From contig NZ_CP032487.1 of NCBI RefSeq assembly GCF_004124235.1, forward strand, positions 1,178,001-1,242,000: 64,000 nucleotides of DNA, in the 5' to 3' direction. Under the pieces are notes generated by a model. The model ran no database searches and was not told where the DNA came from. It saw nothing but the letters and a program-made list of their open reading frames with translations. Origin of the DNA: Yersinia hibernica (GTDB taxonomy: Bacteria; Pseudomonadota; Gammaproteobacteria; Enterobacterales; Enterobacteriaceae). Positions 47,118 through 57,142 of this stretch are shown in pieces; the first letter of the stretch is position 1; each line of letters begins with the position of its first letter. Made by a program: the position numbers and the translations under genes.

Positions 47118-47893
47118 TCTGTACCCTTATCGCGGTGGTAATAACCGCTGATCATCCAATATGCCGCCAACTGGCTGAGCCATACCCACCAACCTGCCCA
47201 CAGGTTGTGAGTGAGAAAATGTGCCCCACGCATGATTTGTCCAAAACCCATCAACATGCCAAGACTGGCACCGACGCACCAACACAGCAAAGCCCACCGT
47301 GGCCGCTCGGGGTAAAACAAAAAAAACAATGCCATTACTGCAAACCCACTGGATGCATGACCGCCTGGGAAGCAGTGGCCCGGCCCCGCGCCGACGGGGG
47401 CTGTCCCCATCAGTACATAGCTGATGGATGTGCCGCCATATTCCACTAAATCCCAAGGGCAGGAGTGCGCGCTGGTGGCTTTGAGAATGCCTATTACCAA
47501 TGGGCCAATCCCCAGTAACAACATGGCGGTCACCAAGCGCTGGTTGCGGCGATAAATCCCCCACAACAACGTGATACTGGCAGCGCTAATAATGATGATT
47601 TTCAATAACCGATGATTAAGTAAATCCAGCCAAGCATTATTTTCCCAAGGAAAATGCTGTGTGAGCGGATCAAACCAATAATTACTGATAAGCCAATCCA
47701 ACTGCTCGTCGCGTGATAACCAGAGAAACAGCAATCCACTGATCACCAATGCAAAAACCTGCCAAAAGTAAAAGGATAACGGCAGTGAGTAAAGGGAGTT
47801 TGTCCTAATTATTAATGCCGTTGAGGTATTATTTAATGTGGCCGTGGCGGGTTTATTGATCTTCACGCAATAACCTGGAGCAGAAGTTGTCAT
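47114..47893 (-). CDS. Second PAP2-family membrane phosphatase
   Basis: 259 residues. About six helices; motif 1 K-x6-RP is not kept (KATSAHSCPWDL instead, about 150-162), motif 2 is FPGGHASSGFAV (about 187-198) and motif 3 MRGAHFLTHNLWAG (about 231-244). This is the lipid-A phosphatase/acid phosphatase branch, resembling LpxE-like and PgpB-like enzymes; substrate unknown. It is upstream of and translationally coupled to ybjG (ATGA). Not in the E. coli order, where mdfA follows ybjG. Confidence 0.8.
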   Translation of the reverse strand: MTTSAPGYCVKINKPATATLNNTSTALIIRTNSLYSLPLSFYFWQVFALVISGLLFLWLSRDEQLDWLISNYWFDPLTQHFPWENNAWLDLLNHRLLKIIIISAASITLLWGIYRRNQRLVTAMLLLGIGPLVIGILKATSAHSCPWDLVEYGGTSISYVLMGTAPVGAGPGHCFPGGHASSGFAVMALFFLFYPERPRWALLCWCVGASLGMLMGFGQIMRGAHFLTHNLWAGWWVWLSQLAAYWMISGYYHRDKGTE

Positions 47894-48042
47894 ATGGATA
47901 CTGTAATAATTCTGTCTTAAGAAAGCCTTAAGGGGATTTTTGCTATCTGAAGTGGCTAGGATTGGTTGCGTTTGGTTGGCGACACGCCAACAGCTTGGGC
48001 TAAATCGTGAGCAATGGGGGGAGAACTCAAATTTCAGACAAG

Positions 48043-48123
48043 AAAAAACCCGATTAGTCTTGAACCTAAGAAGGCGGGACTATCGGGCTCCTCAATATGG
48101 GGACATCAAAGAAAAGCAGTGGC
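48043..48123 (-). ncRNA. rybB: RybB, sigma-E-dependent small RNA
   Basis: 81 nt. The 5' end GCCACTGCTTTTCTTT is the same as the E. coli RybB seed as I remember it, followed by GATGTCCCCATATTG and GAGGAGCCCGAT. The terminator is stem CCCGATAGTC / GACTAATCGGG (one bulge) followed by TTTTTT. RybB pairs with mRNAs of outer-membrane proteins with the help of Hfq and reduces them under envelope stress. Position beside ybjL is that of E. coli rybB. Confidence 0.92.
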
Positions 48124-48129
48124 ATTAAA

Positions 48130-48157
48130 TCAGACCCCAGTCCAGTGAGAAAGTTCT
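48130..48157 (-). promoter_or_regulatory. Sigma-E promoter of rybB
   Basis: On the minus strand the -35 AGAACTT (48151-48157) and -10 TCTGA (48130-48134) are 16 bases apart, six bases before the RybB start. Confidence 0.8.
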
Positions 48158-48218
48158 GGGGAAATGAAAAAAGTATAAAATAATGTTTAGCTTTGTCTTA
48201 AATGCCCCTTTTAGGGTA

Positions 48219-49907
48219 CTAGCCTAATATTCCCGGCCAAACAATGACGATTAACGAGCCCGCCAATGTCAGTAACACGTTTGCAATGGCATAAGTTCCT
48301 GCATATCCAAGCGCTGGGATGTTACTGCGAGCTGTGTCGCTGATGATATCCATGGCCGGTGCGCAGGTGCGCGCCCCCATAATCGCGCCGAAAAGTAAGG
48401 CCCGATTCATGCGCAATACATAAGCGCCAAAGATAAAGCAGATAACGACCGGCACTAAACTGACGATTAAACCGGAAATCAGCATTTGCCCGCCAATAGC
48501 CCCCAAACTGCTGTTAATACCGCCACCGGCGCTCAGCCCGACCCCTGCCATAAAGACCATCAATCCGAACTCTTTCACCATATTGAGAGCCCCTTGCGGG
48601 ATATAGCCGAAAGTCGGGTGGTTGGCCCGCAAAAAGCCCAGCATGATGCCGGCCATCAGTAAGCCGGCGGCATTACCAATACCAAAGCTGAAATTACTGA
48701 ATTGGAAGGTAATCAGGCCAATCATCAACCCCAAAATAAAGAAGGCGCAGAAGGCCAGCAGGTCGGTCACTTGACTGTGAATGGAGATAAAGCCAATTTT
48801 CTCTGCCACACTTTTGACCCGGCGGGCATCCCCGCTGACTTGCAAGACATCGCCTTTATTTAGCACCACATTGTCATCAATTGGCATTTCTATCTGGCTG
48901 CGGATCACGCGGTTCAGAAAGCATCCGTGGTCGGTCAGTTTTAAATGACTGAGGCGCTTACCGACGGCATTGCTGTTTTTGACCACAATCTCTTCAGTCA
49001 CAATGCGCATATCCAGCAAATCACGGTCAAACACTTCTTTACCGTTACGAAAGCTCGGGTCAAGGCGGGAATGAGCATCGGGATAGCCGACCAAGGAGAT
49101 CTCGTCACCGACTTGCAGCACGGCATCACCATCCGGGTTTGCCAAGATACCATTGCGGCGAATGCGCTCAATGTAACAGCCAGTTTGGCGATAAATGCCT
49201 AATTCACGGAGGTTTTTACCATCGGCCCATGCCACTAACTCTGGGCCAACACGATAGGCACGGATAACCGGCAGGTAGACTTTTCGCTGACTATCAGTGT
49301 CGAGACCGCGCTCACGGGCTATTTGCTGAGCACTGGTGGGTAAGTCTTGATGTTGAAGTTTAGGTAAATATCGCGCACCTAAAATCAGGCTAACCAACCC
49401 AATAAGATAGGTCAGGGCGTAGCCCAGGCTGAGGTTATCCTGAGCATGTTGCAGGGCGGGGTTATTGGCGATGGTATGGCGCAGTGTATCGCCAGCACCG
49501 ACTAAAACCGGTGTGGATGTCATCGAGCCGGCCAGCATCCCGGCTGTCAGGCCGATGTCCCAACCAAACAGTTTACCGAGCCCCAATGCCAGAATCATGG
49601 CGCTGCCCACCATAACCAAAGCCAGCATTAGGTAGTTTTTGCCATCGCGGAAGAAAATAGAGAAAAAGTTTGGGCCAGCTTCAACACCGACACAAAAAAT
49701 AAAGAGCATAAAACCCAGATTCAGCGCTTCAGTATTGATGGTAAAGTGCTGTTGCCCAAGTAACAGTGATATCACCAACACACCAATAGCGTTACCTAAT
49801 TGAATAGGCCCGAGTCGCAGTTTGCCCAGGCACAATCCCAGTGCTAAAACCACGAATAACAGCAAGATGTAGTTGCCGTTTAACAAATTTGCGACGTTTA
49901 TATTCAC
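48219..49907 (-). CDS. ybjL: YbjL, AspT/YidE-family putative transporter
   Basis: 562 residues. Two membrane halves (about 1-180 and 375-560), each with several helices, flank two TrkA-C (RCK) domains (about 205-290 and 292-375), the latter with [17 protein letters not shown] and [14 protein letters not shown]. The family includes aspartate-alanine exchangers; the transported substrate of YbjL is not known. Between rybB and grxA as in E. coli, but ybjM is missing. Start ATG 49907 matches [16 protein letters not shown]. Confidence 0.93.
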   Translation of the reverse strand: MNINVANLLNGNYILLLFVVLALGLCLGKLRLGPIQLGNAIGVLVISLLLGQQHFTINTEALNLGFMLFIFCVGVEAGPNFFSIFFRDGKNYLMLALVMVGSAMILALGLGKLFGWDIGLTAGMLAGSMTSTPVLVGAGDTLRHTIANNPALQHAQDNLSLGYALTYLIGLVSLILGARYLPKLQHQDLPTSAQQIARERGLDTDSQRKVYLPVIRAYRVGPELVAWADGKNLRELGIYRQTGCYIERIRRNGILANPDGDAVLQVGDEISLVGYPDAHSRLDPSFRNGKEVFDRDLLDMRIVTEEIVVKNSNAVGKRLSHLKLTDHGCFLNRVIRSQIEMPIDDNVVLNKGDVLQVSGDARRVKSVAEKIGFISIHSQVTDLLAFCAFFILGLMIGLITFQFSNFSFGIGNAAGLLMAGIMLGFLRANHPTFGYIPQGALNMVKEFGLMVFMAGVGLSAGGGINSSLGAIGGQMLISGLIVSLVPVVICFIFGAYVLRMNRALLFGAIMGARTCAPAMDIISDTARSNIPALGYAGTYAIANVLLTLAGSLIVIVWPGILG

Positions 49908-50301
49908 CAGTATGACTTTCTAGTTAGCTCGGATGATCCACAATGCATACACCCTTAAGGTAAAATCAGAGCGACACATAACTTTAAATGCAAAAAAATA
50001 ATCGCCAGACAGAATATAAATGTAGGCAATAGTGAGCTTTATTCTAATCGGTCTGTTGCGAGACAGCCAGTAGTAAGCAGGAAGTTTGGTGTGACTAGAT
50101 GAATATACTGATGCGCTGATTTAAAGTGGGTTTATATGCTGGAATGGGTCGGGAAATGAGGTTTTGGGATAGAGGCTTTACTGGCATTATCGCCATCTGA
50201 AGTCAGAAAAAAAGGGTGCTAAGCACCCTTTTTGCACCATGTTAATCATGATTGGCCCAACTGTTGCTAGCTATTCACTTGCAGATTAGTTCACCAACAG
50301 A
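49908..50301. other. Intergenic region ybjL-grxA (394 bp)
   Basis: E. coli has ybjM here; no reading frame of that kind is present. Contains the ybjL promoter region and the grxA terminator. Confidence 0.5.
50207..50233 (-). terminator. grxA terminator
   Basis: Stem GGGTG / CACCC extended by A and T runs on each side; minus strand reads AGCACCC then TTTTTTTC. 69 bases after the grxA stop. Confidence 0.85.
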
Positions 50302-50565
50302 TTACTGGAACAGACTCAGATTTTCTTTTGCATAAGCTTCGAAATCTGTACAACCGCCAATGTGTTTCTCGTCGATGAAGATTTGCGGCACAGTTTCGAC
50401 CGGTTTGCCGACGGTTTTTTCCAGATCAGCTTTGGTTATCCCTTCCGCGTGAATATCAATGTAACGGAATTTAAAATCATCGCGTTCAGTTTCCAATTTT
50501 TCCGCCAGTTCTTTGGCACGAACACAGTATGGGCATCCAGGACGCCCGAAAATCACAGCAAACAT
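50302..50565 (-). CDS. grxA: GrxA, glutaredoxin 1
   Basis: 87 residues, with the redox pair C11-PY-C14 in GRPGCPYCVRA, the cis-proline TVPQIF (about 58-63) and the glutathione site GGCTDFEAY (about 70-78). Reduces ribonucleotide reductase and PAPS reductase and is part of the OxyR regulon in E. coli. Divergent from ybjC. SD AAGGAG before ATG 50565. Confidence 0.96.
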   Translation of the reverse strand: MFAVIFGRPGCPYCVRAKELAEKLETERDDFKFRYIDIHAEGITKADLEKTVGKPVETVPQIFIDEKHIGGCTDFEAYAKENLSLFQ

Positions 50566-50878
50566 GTAAAACTCCTTGATTAATTTGAGATAATCACTTC
50601 GCCAACAGTTACTGATATATTCAACTGTTAAATGACTTTCAGCGTATTACTCACTCTCACATGGGCTTACTATGCCCTGCGGCGCAGTGAAAAAAAAGCA
50701 GGATTTGCCTGTTAATCTGATTAATCTTACCTATTTGCATCTCGATACTGTTACAAATAGTATGGATTCAATACACTAAGTAAAAGTGAATATATTGCCG
50801 AACAACCTGGGGTGCAGAGGGGGGAGTGAACACTCTGTAACGTCAAGTTTGGAGCGGCAGAGCTTATCGGAGGTAAAG
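50566..50878. other. Divergent region grxA/ybjC (313 bp)
   Basis: Should hold the grxA (OxyR-type) and ybjC promoters; no clear OxyR box could be fixed by eye. Confidence 0.4.
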
Positions 50879-51175
50879 ATGCGCTCGTTAGGAGATATGC
50901 CCCGCATTGTGATTATTCTGGAAGCATTGGGGATGATATTACTGGTTGTGGCCTATCTTAGTATTAATGACTATCTGTCATTACCGGGGTCAATGGGCAC
51001 CGCGACGGTGGCGGTGATGATGATTTTTGTTGGGATTGGCCTGATGATCCCGGCGGCAGCTTGCATTGTTTGGCGCGTAGCCAGGGGATTTGGCCCACTA
51101 TTGGGCAGTGCTGATAGAATATCCAAACCCCAATCTAAGCAAGAGCGCGCCAAAAAGGAGAATAAATCTGACTAA
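50879..51175 (+). CDS. ybjC: YbjC, small inner-membrane protein
   Basis: 98 residues from ATG 50879, with GGAGG six bases upstream and the YbjC-like start; the open frame extends 31 codons further without support. Two hydrophobic segments (about 9-30 and 45-70). Resembles E. coli YbjC, which lies beside grxA and heads the ybjC-nfsA-rimK-ybjN operon. Here nfsA and rimK are missing and ybjN follows. Function unknown. Confidence 0.85.
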   Translation: MRSLGDMPRIVIILEALGMILLVVAYLSINDYLSLPGSMGTATVAVMMIFVGIGLMIPAAACIVWRVARGFGPLLGSADRISKPQSKQERAKKENKSD

Positions 51176-51293
51176 GGTCACTCCTGAGTGTTGCTGAGGG
51201 CATTAAATTAGTCGGGATTGAAGTGGCGCTGTCGGCCAATATTCCGTAAGCTATGCCACTTTTCGTATTATGAGAATCGTGAGGTAGGTCGCT

Positions 51294-51779
51294 ATGGATT
51301 CACTCATCGTCCCGGATTTAACCCTATTACGGCGTTGGCTGGATCAACTTGGTATCTCATTTTTTGAATGTGACTCCTGCCAGGCGCTGCATTTGCCGCA
51401 TATGCAAAATTTTGAGGGTGTATTTGATGCCAAAATTGATTTGGTCGATAATATCATCCTGTTCTCGGCCTTGGCCGAAGTGCGGCCGACCGCGTTGATC
51501 CCGCTGGTTGCTGATCTCAGCCAAATTAATGCCAGTTCACTGACAGTGAAAGCATTTATTGATATCCAGGATGACAATCTACCAAAACTGATTGTCTGTC
51601 AGTCTCTGACTGTTGAAGTTGGGGTGGCATTTGCCCAGTTTGGCTATTTTATGCAGCAATGCGAAGAGCAGATTTCAATGATTATTCTGGAAGCTCGAGC
51701 CAATGATTTATTGTTTATCGGCAACAGTGACGACGACGAATTGCCCCAAACCGCCACCGCTTATCCAGTCATCCATTAA
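51294..51779 (+). CDS. ybjN: YbjN, regulatory protein of the YbjN family
   Basis: 161 residues of the YbjN fold (type III secretion chaperone-like). FFECDSCQALHLPHMQNFEG (about 19-38) and ADLSQINASSLTVKAFIDIQ are close to the E. coli protein. YbjN affects motility, exopolysaccharide and stress resistance in enterics and acts as a multicopy suppressor of ts mutants. It lies between ybjC and potF. SD TGAGG before ATG 51294. Confidence 0.93.
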   Translation: MDSLIVPDLTLLRRWLDQLGISFFECDSCQALHLPHMQNFEGVFDAKIDLVDNIILFSALAEVRPTALIPLVADLSQINASSLTVKAFIDIQDDNLPKLIVCQSLTVEVGVAFAQFGYFMQQCEEQISMIILEARANDLLFIGNSDDDELPQTATAYPVIH

Positions 51780-52196
51780 AGACGCCCCCGCACATTGATT
51801 AATCTGAGTGCTGCTGATAACCAGTGGCACACGGTTATTCCCGCCCTAAACCATAATATATTCTGCTTTTTACCCTACTTTGCCAGATATTTGTCGCCGT
51901 TTATGCCATTAGTGACGTATTACATAGATAAAATGTGCATAAAAAATCGATAAAAGGCGTTTTTTACCCTAGAGTCTGGTGTGGATTGCCAACTGCGGTT
52001 ATGCTGCTCTTTCTGCCAAGGGCATAATATTGTACCGCAAAATCTATGATGATTCTTGTTAGGTTAATAATCACTCACCGTGCATAGCCATGCATCTGGT
52101 GCTTGTGGTCATCGCGCTCGGCAGCACAAAGGTGTTGTATCCTACGGATGCAAATTTATCGCACGAATTTACCCCCTATTCTGGAGGAGTTAACGG
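51780..52196. other. Intergenic region ybjN-potF (417 bp)
   Basis: potF promoter region. An AT-rich tract with GATAAAATGTGCATAAAAAA is near 51928; no operator could be fixed. A weak sigma-54-like match was rejected. Confidence 0.45.
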
Positions 52197-53306
52197 ATGT
52201 TCACCCAACGTAAAAAGTGGTTATCGGGTGTTGCTGCTGGCCTGTTAATGGCTGCGTCCGTCTCAGCATCTGCTGAGGAAAAAACACTGCATATTTACAA
52301 CTGGTCTGATTATATCGCGCCAGATACGCTGGCTAATTTCCAAAAAGAAACCGGCATCAAAGTTGTCTATGATGTGTTTGACTCCAACGAGGTGTTGGAG
52401 GGTAAATTGATGGCGGGGAGCACCGGGTTTGACTTGGTCGTGCCGTCAGCCAGTTTCCTTGAACGCCAATTGTCAGCGGGAGTATTTAAACCGCTGGATA
52501 AGAGCAAATTACCGAATTACAAAAATCTTGATCCTGAATTGTTGGCGCTGGTCGGCAAGCACGATCCGGACAATAAATATGCGGTGCCATATCTGTGGGC
52601 CACCACGGGTATTGGCTATAACGTCGAGAAAGTTAAAGCCGCGTTGGGGCAAGATGCGCCGGTAGACAGTTGGGATCTGGTGCTGAAACCTGAAAATCTT
52701 GAGAAACTGAAAAGTTGTGGTGTTTCCTTCTTGGATGCGCCAAGTGAGATTTTTGCTACTGTGCTCAATTACTTGGGTAAAGACCCCAATAGCACTCAGG
52801 CCACGGATTACACCGGCCCTGCGACCGAGTTGTTATTGAAATTACGGCCTAATATCCGCTATTTCCACTCATCACAATATATCAATGACTTGGCAAATGG
52901 GGACATTTGTGTGGCTGTGGGTTGGGCTGGCGACATCATGCAGGCTTCTAACCGCGCCAAAGAAGCTAAAAATGGTGTGAATGTGGCCTACAGTATCCCG
53001 AAAGAGGGGGCATTAGCCTTCTTTGACGTGTTTGCGATGCCCGCTGATGCTAAAAGTCAGGATGAAGCCTATCAGTTCCTCAATTATTTGATGCGCCCAG
53101 ATGTGATTGCCAATATCAGTAACCACGTGTTTTATGCCAATGCTAATAAAGCGGCCACTCCGCTGCTAAACGCAGAAGTACGTGATAATCCAGGCATTTA
53201 TCCGCCGGCTGATGTGCGGGCTAAAATGTTCACACTGAAAGTACAAGACCCGAAAATTGATCGCGTGATAACCAAAGCTTGGACCAAAGCGAAAAGTGGT
53301 AAGTAA
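52197..53306 (+). CDS. potF: PotF, periplasmic putrescine-binding protein
   Basis: 369 residues; signal peptide cut near ASA-EEKTL (about residue 26). SBP family 1 polyamine type: HIYNWSDYIAPDTLANFQKE, the ligand-site VYDVFDSNEVLEGKLMAGS and VPYLWATTGIGYNVEKV. Excellent SD GGAGGAG. First gene of potFGHI, which imports putrescine. Order ybjN-potF-potG-potH-potI-ybjO equals E. coli. Confidence 0.96.
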   Translation: MFTQRKKWLSGVAAGLLMAASVSASAEEKTLHIYNWSDYIAPDTLANFQKETGIKVVYDVFDSNEVLEGKLMAGSTGFDLVVPSASFLERQLSAGVFKPLDKSKLPNYKNLDPELLALVGKHDPDNKYAVPYLWATTGIGYNVEKVKAALGQDAPVDSWDLVLKPENLEKLKSCGVSFLDAPSEIFATVLNYLGKDPNSTQATDYTGPATELLLKLRPNIRYFHSSQYINDLANGDICVAVGWAGDIMQASNRAKEAKNGVNVAYSIPKEGALAFFDVFAMPADAKSQDEAYQFLNYLMRPDVIANISNHVFYANANKAATPLLNAEVRDNPGIYPPADVRAKMFTLKVQDPKIDRVITKAWTKAKSGK

Positions 53307-53468
53307 ATCATCGGCAAATATCCGTCACGGCGGTTGAGTCGGTGACGGATAACACATTGATGAATAAGTAAAAAATCATGGTGGAACAGGGGGTATCTTC
53401 CTGTTCCTGTTTTTTATTGCGCCGCACCTTAAATGCGGCCTGTTCTGCTTTCACGGAGAGCACGCTGA

Positions 53469-54602
53469 GTGAATGATGTCATTCCCCGCCCACAGCCAAA
53501 ATCCCAGAAGGTGTTTACGCCCTTGCTGGAGATCCGCAATTTAACCAAATCATTTGATGGTCAGGCCGCTGTAGATGATGTCAATTTGACCATCTATAAA
53601 GGTGAGATCTTTGCGCTGTTGGGCGCTTCAGGCTGTGGCAAATCCACCCTGTTGCGTATGCTGGCTGGCTTTGAACAGCCGACGCAGGGGCAGATTGTCC
53701 TTGATGGGCAAGATTTGTCGCATGTCCCGCCATATCAGCGCCCAATCAACATGATGTTCCAATCATATGCGCTATTCCCGCACATGACGGTGGAGCAAAA
53801 TATTGCTTTTGGCTTGAAGCAAGACAAATTGCCCACTGATGAAATCAAAAGCCGGGTAGCAGAGATGCTGACATTGGTGCACATGCAAGAGTTTGCTAAG
53901 CGCAAACCACATCAGTTATCTGGCGGTCAGCGCCAGCGGGTAGCATTGGCGCGCAGCTTGGCCAAACGGCCAAAACTATTGCTGCTGGATGAGCCGATGG
54001 GGGCGTTGGATAAAAAACTGCGTGACCGCATGCAGCTCGAAGTGGTGGATATTCTGGAGCGGGTAGGGGCGACCTGTGTGATGGTGACTCATGACCAGGA
54101 AGAGGCTATGACCATGGCGGGGCGCATTGCCATTATGAATCGCGGCAAATTTGTGCAAATTGGTGAACCAGAAGAGATTTACGAGCACCCGAATAGCAGA
54201 TTCAGCGCGGAGTTTATTGGCTCAGTGAATGTGTTTGAAGGGGTATTAACCGAACGTTTAGATGATGCACTCATCATCGATAGCCCCGGCCTGCGCCATC
54301 CACTGAAAGTGGATTCAGATGCTTCTGTGGTGGACGGCGTGCCAGTCTTTGTCGCCCTGCGGCCAGAAAAAGTGATGTTATGTGAACAAATTCCCGCAGA
54401 TGGTTGCAACTTTGCGGTGGGTGAAGTGGTGCATATTGCTTATCTGGGGGATTTGTCCATTTATCACGTGAAACTGCACAGTGGGCAAGTGCTCAGCGCA
54501 CAACTGCAAAATGGTCATCGCTACCGTAAAGGGATGCCAACCTGGGGTGATGAAGTACAACTTTGCTGGGATGCTGACAGCTGTGTGGTGTTAGGCAGCT
54601 GA
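53469..54602 (+). CDS. potG: PotG, putrescine ABC transporter ATP-binding protein
   Basis: 377 residues with a GTG start (53469), SD GGAGAG. Walker A GASGCGKST (about 53-61), signature LSGGQRQRVALARSLA (about 150), Walker B LLLLDEPMGALD (about 173-184), switch H in VTHDQEEAM; a C-terminal TOBE domain (about 290-377). Energises PotHI. 162 bases after potF, 51 before potH. Confidence 0.96.
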   Translation: MNDVIPRPQPKSQKVFTPLLEIRNLTKSFDGQAAVDDVNLTIYKGEIFALLGASGCGKSTLLRMLAGFEQPTQGQIVLDGQDLSHVPPYQRPINMMFQSYALFPHMTVEQNIAFGLKQDKLPTDEIKSRVAEMLTLVHMQEFAKRKPHQLSGGQRQRVALARSLAKRPKLLLLDEPMGALDKKLRDRMQLEVVDILERVGATCVMVTHDQEEAMTMAGRIAIMNRGKFVQIGEPEEIYEHPNSRFSAEFIGSVNVFEGVLTERLDDALIIDSPGLRHPLKVDSDASVVDGVPVFVALRPEKVMLCEQIPADGCNFAVGEVVHIAYLGDLSIYHVKLHSGQVLSAQLQNGHRYRKGMPTWGDEVQLCWDADSCVVLGS

Positions 54603-54653
54603 TAGTCAGGAAGCTGCTAGTTTAGCATGCTGATTTGTTAGGGGAACTCAATT

Positions 54654-55619
54654 GTGATACCAGAATCCACCCGTGGAGCCGCAGAGCCACCGACCCGAGC
54701 TATAGGGCCGCTTAAGGCACTGATGCAGCGCTTGCAAATGTTGCATGGCCGTAAGTTGGTCATCGGCATACCCTATTTATGGCTATTCCTGCTGTTTATG
54801 TTGCCCTTCCTGATTGTGTTCAAAATCAGTTTGGCAGAGATGGCGCGCGCCGTTCCTCCTTACACAGATTTGATGACCTGGCTGGACGGCAAGCTGGATA
54901 TCTCGCTTAATCTGGGCAATTATCTGCAACTATTTGATGACCCACTGTATATCGATGCTTATCTGCAATCATTGCAAGTGGCGGGGGTCTCAACACTATG
55001 CTGTCTGATTATCGGCTATCCATTGGCCTGGGCTATTGCCCACAGTAAATCATCCACGCGAAATATCTTATTGCTGCTGGTGATCTTGCCGTCATGGACC
55101 TCATTTCTCATCCGAGTCTATGCCTGGATGGGGATTCTGAAGAACAACGGCATTCTGAATAACTTCCTGATATGGACCGGAATTATTGACCAACCGCTGA
55201 TTATCTTGCACACCAACTTGGCGGTATATATTGGTGTGGTCTATTCCTATCTGCCTTTCATGGTGTTGCCTATCTATACCGCACTGACCCGGCTGGATTA
55301 CTCATTGGTCGAAGCCGCATCAGATTTAGGCGCTAAACCCTTTAAAACCTTTGTCAGTGTGATTGTGCCATTGACCAAAGGGGGGATTGTGGCGGGCTCC
55401 ATGTTGGTATTTATTCCGGCGGTCGGCGAGTTTGTCATCCCTGAGCTGCTCGGCGGGCCGGACAGCATCATGATTGGCCGCATTTTATGGCAGGAATTCT
55501 TCAATAATCGTGACTGGCCAGTGGCCTCGGCGGTGGCGACGGTAATGCTGCTGCTGCTGATTGCACCGATACTGTGGTTCCATAAACACCAGAATAAAGA
55601 GATTGGAGGCGCGGTATGA
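54654..55619 (+). CDS. potH: PotH, putrescine ABC transporter permease
   Basis: 321 residues, GTG start with AGGGGA upstream. Six membrane helices; EAA loop YSLVEAASDLGAKPFKTFVSV (shown in part, about 218-237). Forms the channel with PotI. Coupled to potI by ATGA. Confidence 0.96.
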   Translation: MIPESTRGAAEPPTRAIGPLKALMQRLQMLHGRKLVIGIPYLWLFLLFMLPFLIVFKISLAEMARAVPPYTDLMTWLDGKLDISLNLGNYLQLFDDPLYIDAYLQSLQVAGVSTLCCLIIGYPLAWAIAHSKSSTRNILLLLVILPSWTSFLIRVYAWMGILKNNGILNNFLIWTGIIDQPLIILHTNLAVYIGVVYSYLPFMVLPIYTALTRLDYSLVEAASDLGAKPFKTFVSVIVPLTKGGIVAGSMLVFIPAVGEFVIPELLGGPDSIMIGRILWQEFFNNRDWPVASAVATVMLLLLIAPILWFHKHQNKEIGGAV

Positions 55620-56461
55620 ATAACCTACCGGAAGTGCGCTCGGTCTGGCGTCGGGTCATCTTAATTGTCGGTTATACCTTTTTGTATGCCCCAATGTTGA
55701 TGCTGGTTATCTACTCATTTAACAGCTCAAAACTGGTCACCGTGTGGGCCGGGTGGTCAACTCGCTGGTATATTGAGCTTTTCAATGATTCGGCGATGAT
55801 ATCAGCGGTAGGATTGAGTCTCACCATCGCCGCCGCTTCTGCCACCATGGCGGTGGCGCTAGGGACGATAGCGGCTGTGGTTATGGTGCGTTTTGGCCGT
55901 TTTCGCGGCTCGACCGGTTTTGCTTTTATGCTGACCGCCCCGCTGGTGATGCCCGACGTCATTACCGGCTTATCATTGCTGTTGCTGTTTGTCGCCATGG
56001 GGCATGCTATTGGCTGGCCGGCGGAGCGCGGTATGTTCACCATTTGGCTGGCGCATGTGACTTTTTGTACCGCTTATGTGACGGTGGTTATCAGTTCCCG
56101 CTTGCGCGAATTGGACCGCTCAATTGAAGAGGCCGCCATGGATTTGGGCGCGACGCCATTGAAAGTCTTCTTTGTGATTACGGTACCGATGATAGCCCCG
56201 GCGTTAATCTCCGGCTGGTTACTGGCCTTCACCTTATCTCTGGACGACTTGGTTATCGCCAGCTTTGTTGCCGGGCCGGGGGCCACGACTTTACCGATGC
56301 TGGTTTTTTCCAGTGTACGCATGGGGGTGAACCCAGAGATAAACGCGCTGGCGACTCTTATTTTGCTGGTGGTCGGCATTATCGGCTTAATTGCATGGTG
56401 GTTTATGTCCCGTTCGGAAAAACAGCGATTGCGCGAATTACACAAAGCTGCCCGTAGCTGA
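55616..56461 (+). CDS. potI: PotI, putrescine ABC transporter permease
   Basis: 281 residues, six helices. EAA-loop: SIEEAAMDLGATPLKVFFVI (about 168-187). Second channel subunit; last gene of potFGHI. Starts inside potH's last codons and is followed by ybjO after about 110 bases. Confidence 0.96.
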   Translation: MNNLPEVRSVWRRVILIVGYTFLYAPMLMLVIYSFNSSKLVTVWAGWSTRWYIELFNDSAMISAVGLSLTIAAASATMAVALGTIAAVVMVRFGRFRGSTGFAFMLTAPLVMPDVITGLSLLLLFVAMGHAIGWPAERGMFTIWLAHVTFCTAYVTVVISSRLRELDRSIEEAAMDLGATPLKVFFVITVPMIAPALISGWLLAFTLSLDDLVIASFVAGPGATTLPMLVFSSVRMGVNPEINALATLILLVVGIIGLIAWWFMSRSEKQRLRELHKAARS

Positions 56462-56573
56462 TTAGCCTGAAAACTGTTAGTCTTTCATCATCTTCTGACG
56501 CCGCTTTCCAGCGGCGTTATTGTCAGGGATAACATCAAGTTACAACATCCGCACCGGGGGGCGACTGGGCAAT

Positions 56574-57050
56574 ATGAGACTGTTATTTTCATCTACGGCA
56601 TTTTCATCCGCCGCCAGCACCCCGGTGCCGGTGCTCATTGCCGGCACGGCCATTATTGCGACCCGCATCCTCGGTGTTATCTTGCTGGTGGCGACATTGG
56701 GTTGGGGTGGCACCGGCAGTTTTATCTCTGAAAGCCTGCAAAGTTGGGGTTCCGGCACTGTCTTTATCGCCAGCATTTTCATGCTGTTGCTAGAGCTCGT
56801 GTGTGGTGTGGCAGTATGCTTTCGCCATAACTGGGCGCGGTGGTGTTATCTGGCATGTCAATTATTGGCGATTGTTTATTTGCTGATGGCATCATTGGAT
56901 TGGCTGGAGCTGGATGTCGATGTTTTCCGCATCGAGGGGGATAGCGGGGCCGAAATCCTGCACAGCTTGCTGCTACAAAAAATCCCCGATGTGGTTATTC
57001 TCGGTTTGTTGTTTTTCCCGTGGCACCGCCACTTGCGCGCGGCAAAATGA
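56574..57050 (+). CDS. ybjO: YbjO, inner-membrane protein of unknown function
   Basis: 158 residues from ATG 56574; a TTG 18 codons earlier would give a longer form, and neither has a strong SD. Four hydrophobic segments. Features shared with E. coli YbjO by eye: VLIAGTAIIATRILGVILL near 20-38, NWARWCYLACQLL (about 85-97) and LHSLLLQKIPDVVILGLLFFP near the end. Located between potI and rlmC as in E. coli. Role unknown. Confidence 0.82.
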   Translation: MRLLFSSTAFSSAASTPVPVLIAGTAIIATRILGVILLVATLGWGGTGSFISESLQSWGSGTVFIASIFMLLLELVCGVAVCFRHNWARWCYLACQLLAIVYLLMASLDWLELDVDVFRIEGDSGAEILHSLLLQKIPDVVILGLLFFPWHRHLRAAK

Positions 57051-57142
57051 GTGTTTCGCGTGACACAATGCTACAATTCATCCCCATCAGCAGCCTCGGC
57101 TGTACATTACTGACTCTCTCAGATTATAACGGTTAATTATTA

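Noticed and set aside
47940..48128. 62-codon plus-strand ORF
   Set aside because: It lies antisense to rybB and its promoter; no SD; low-complexity basic composition.
51820..51840. Sigma-54-like promoter before potF (TGGCACACGG)
   Set aside because: The -12 GC dinucleotide is missing at the right distance.
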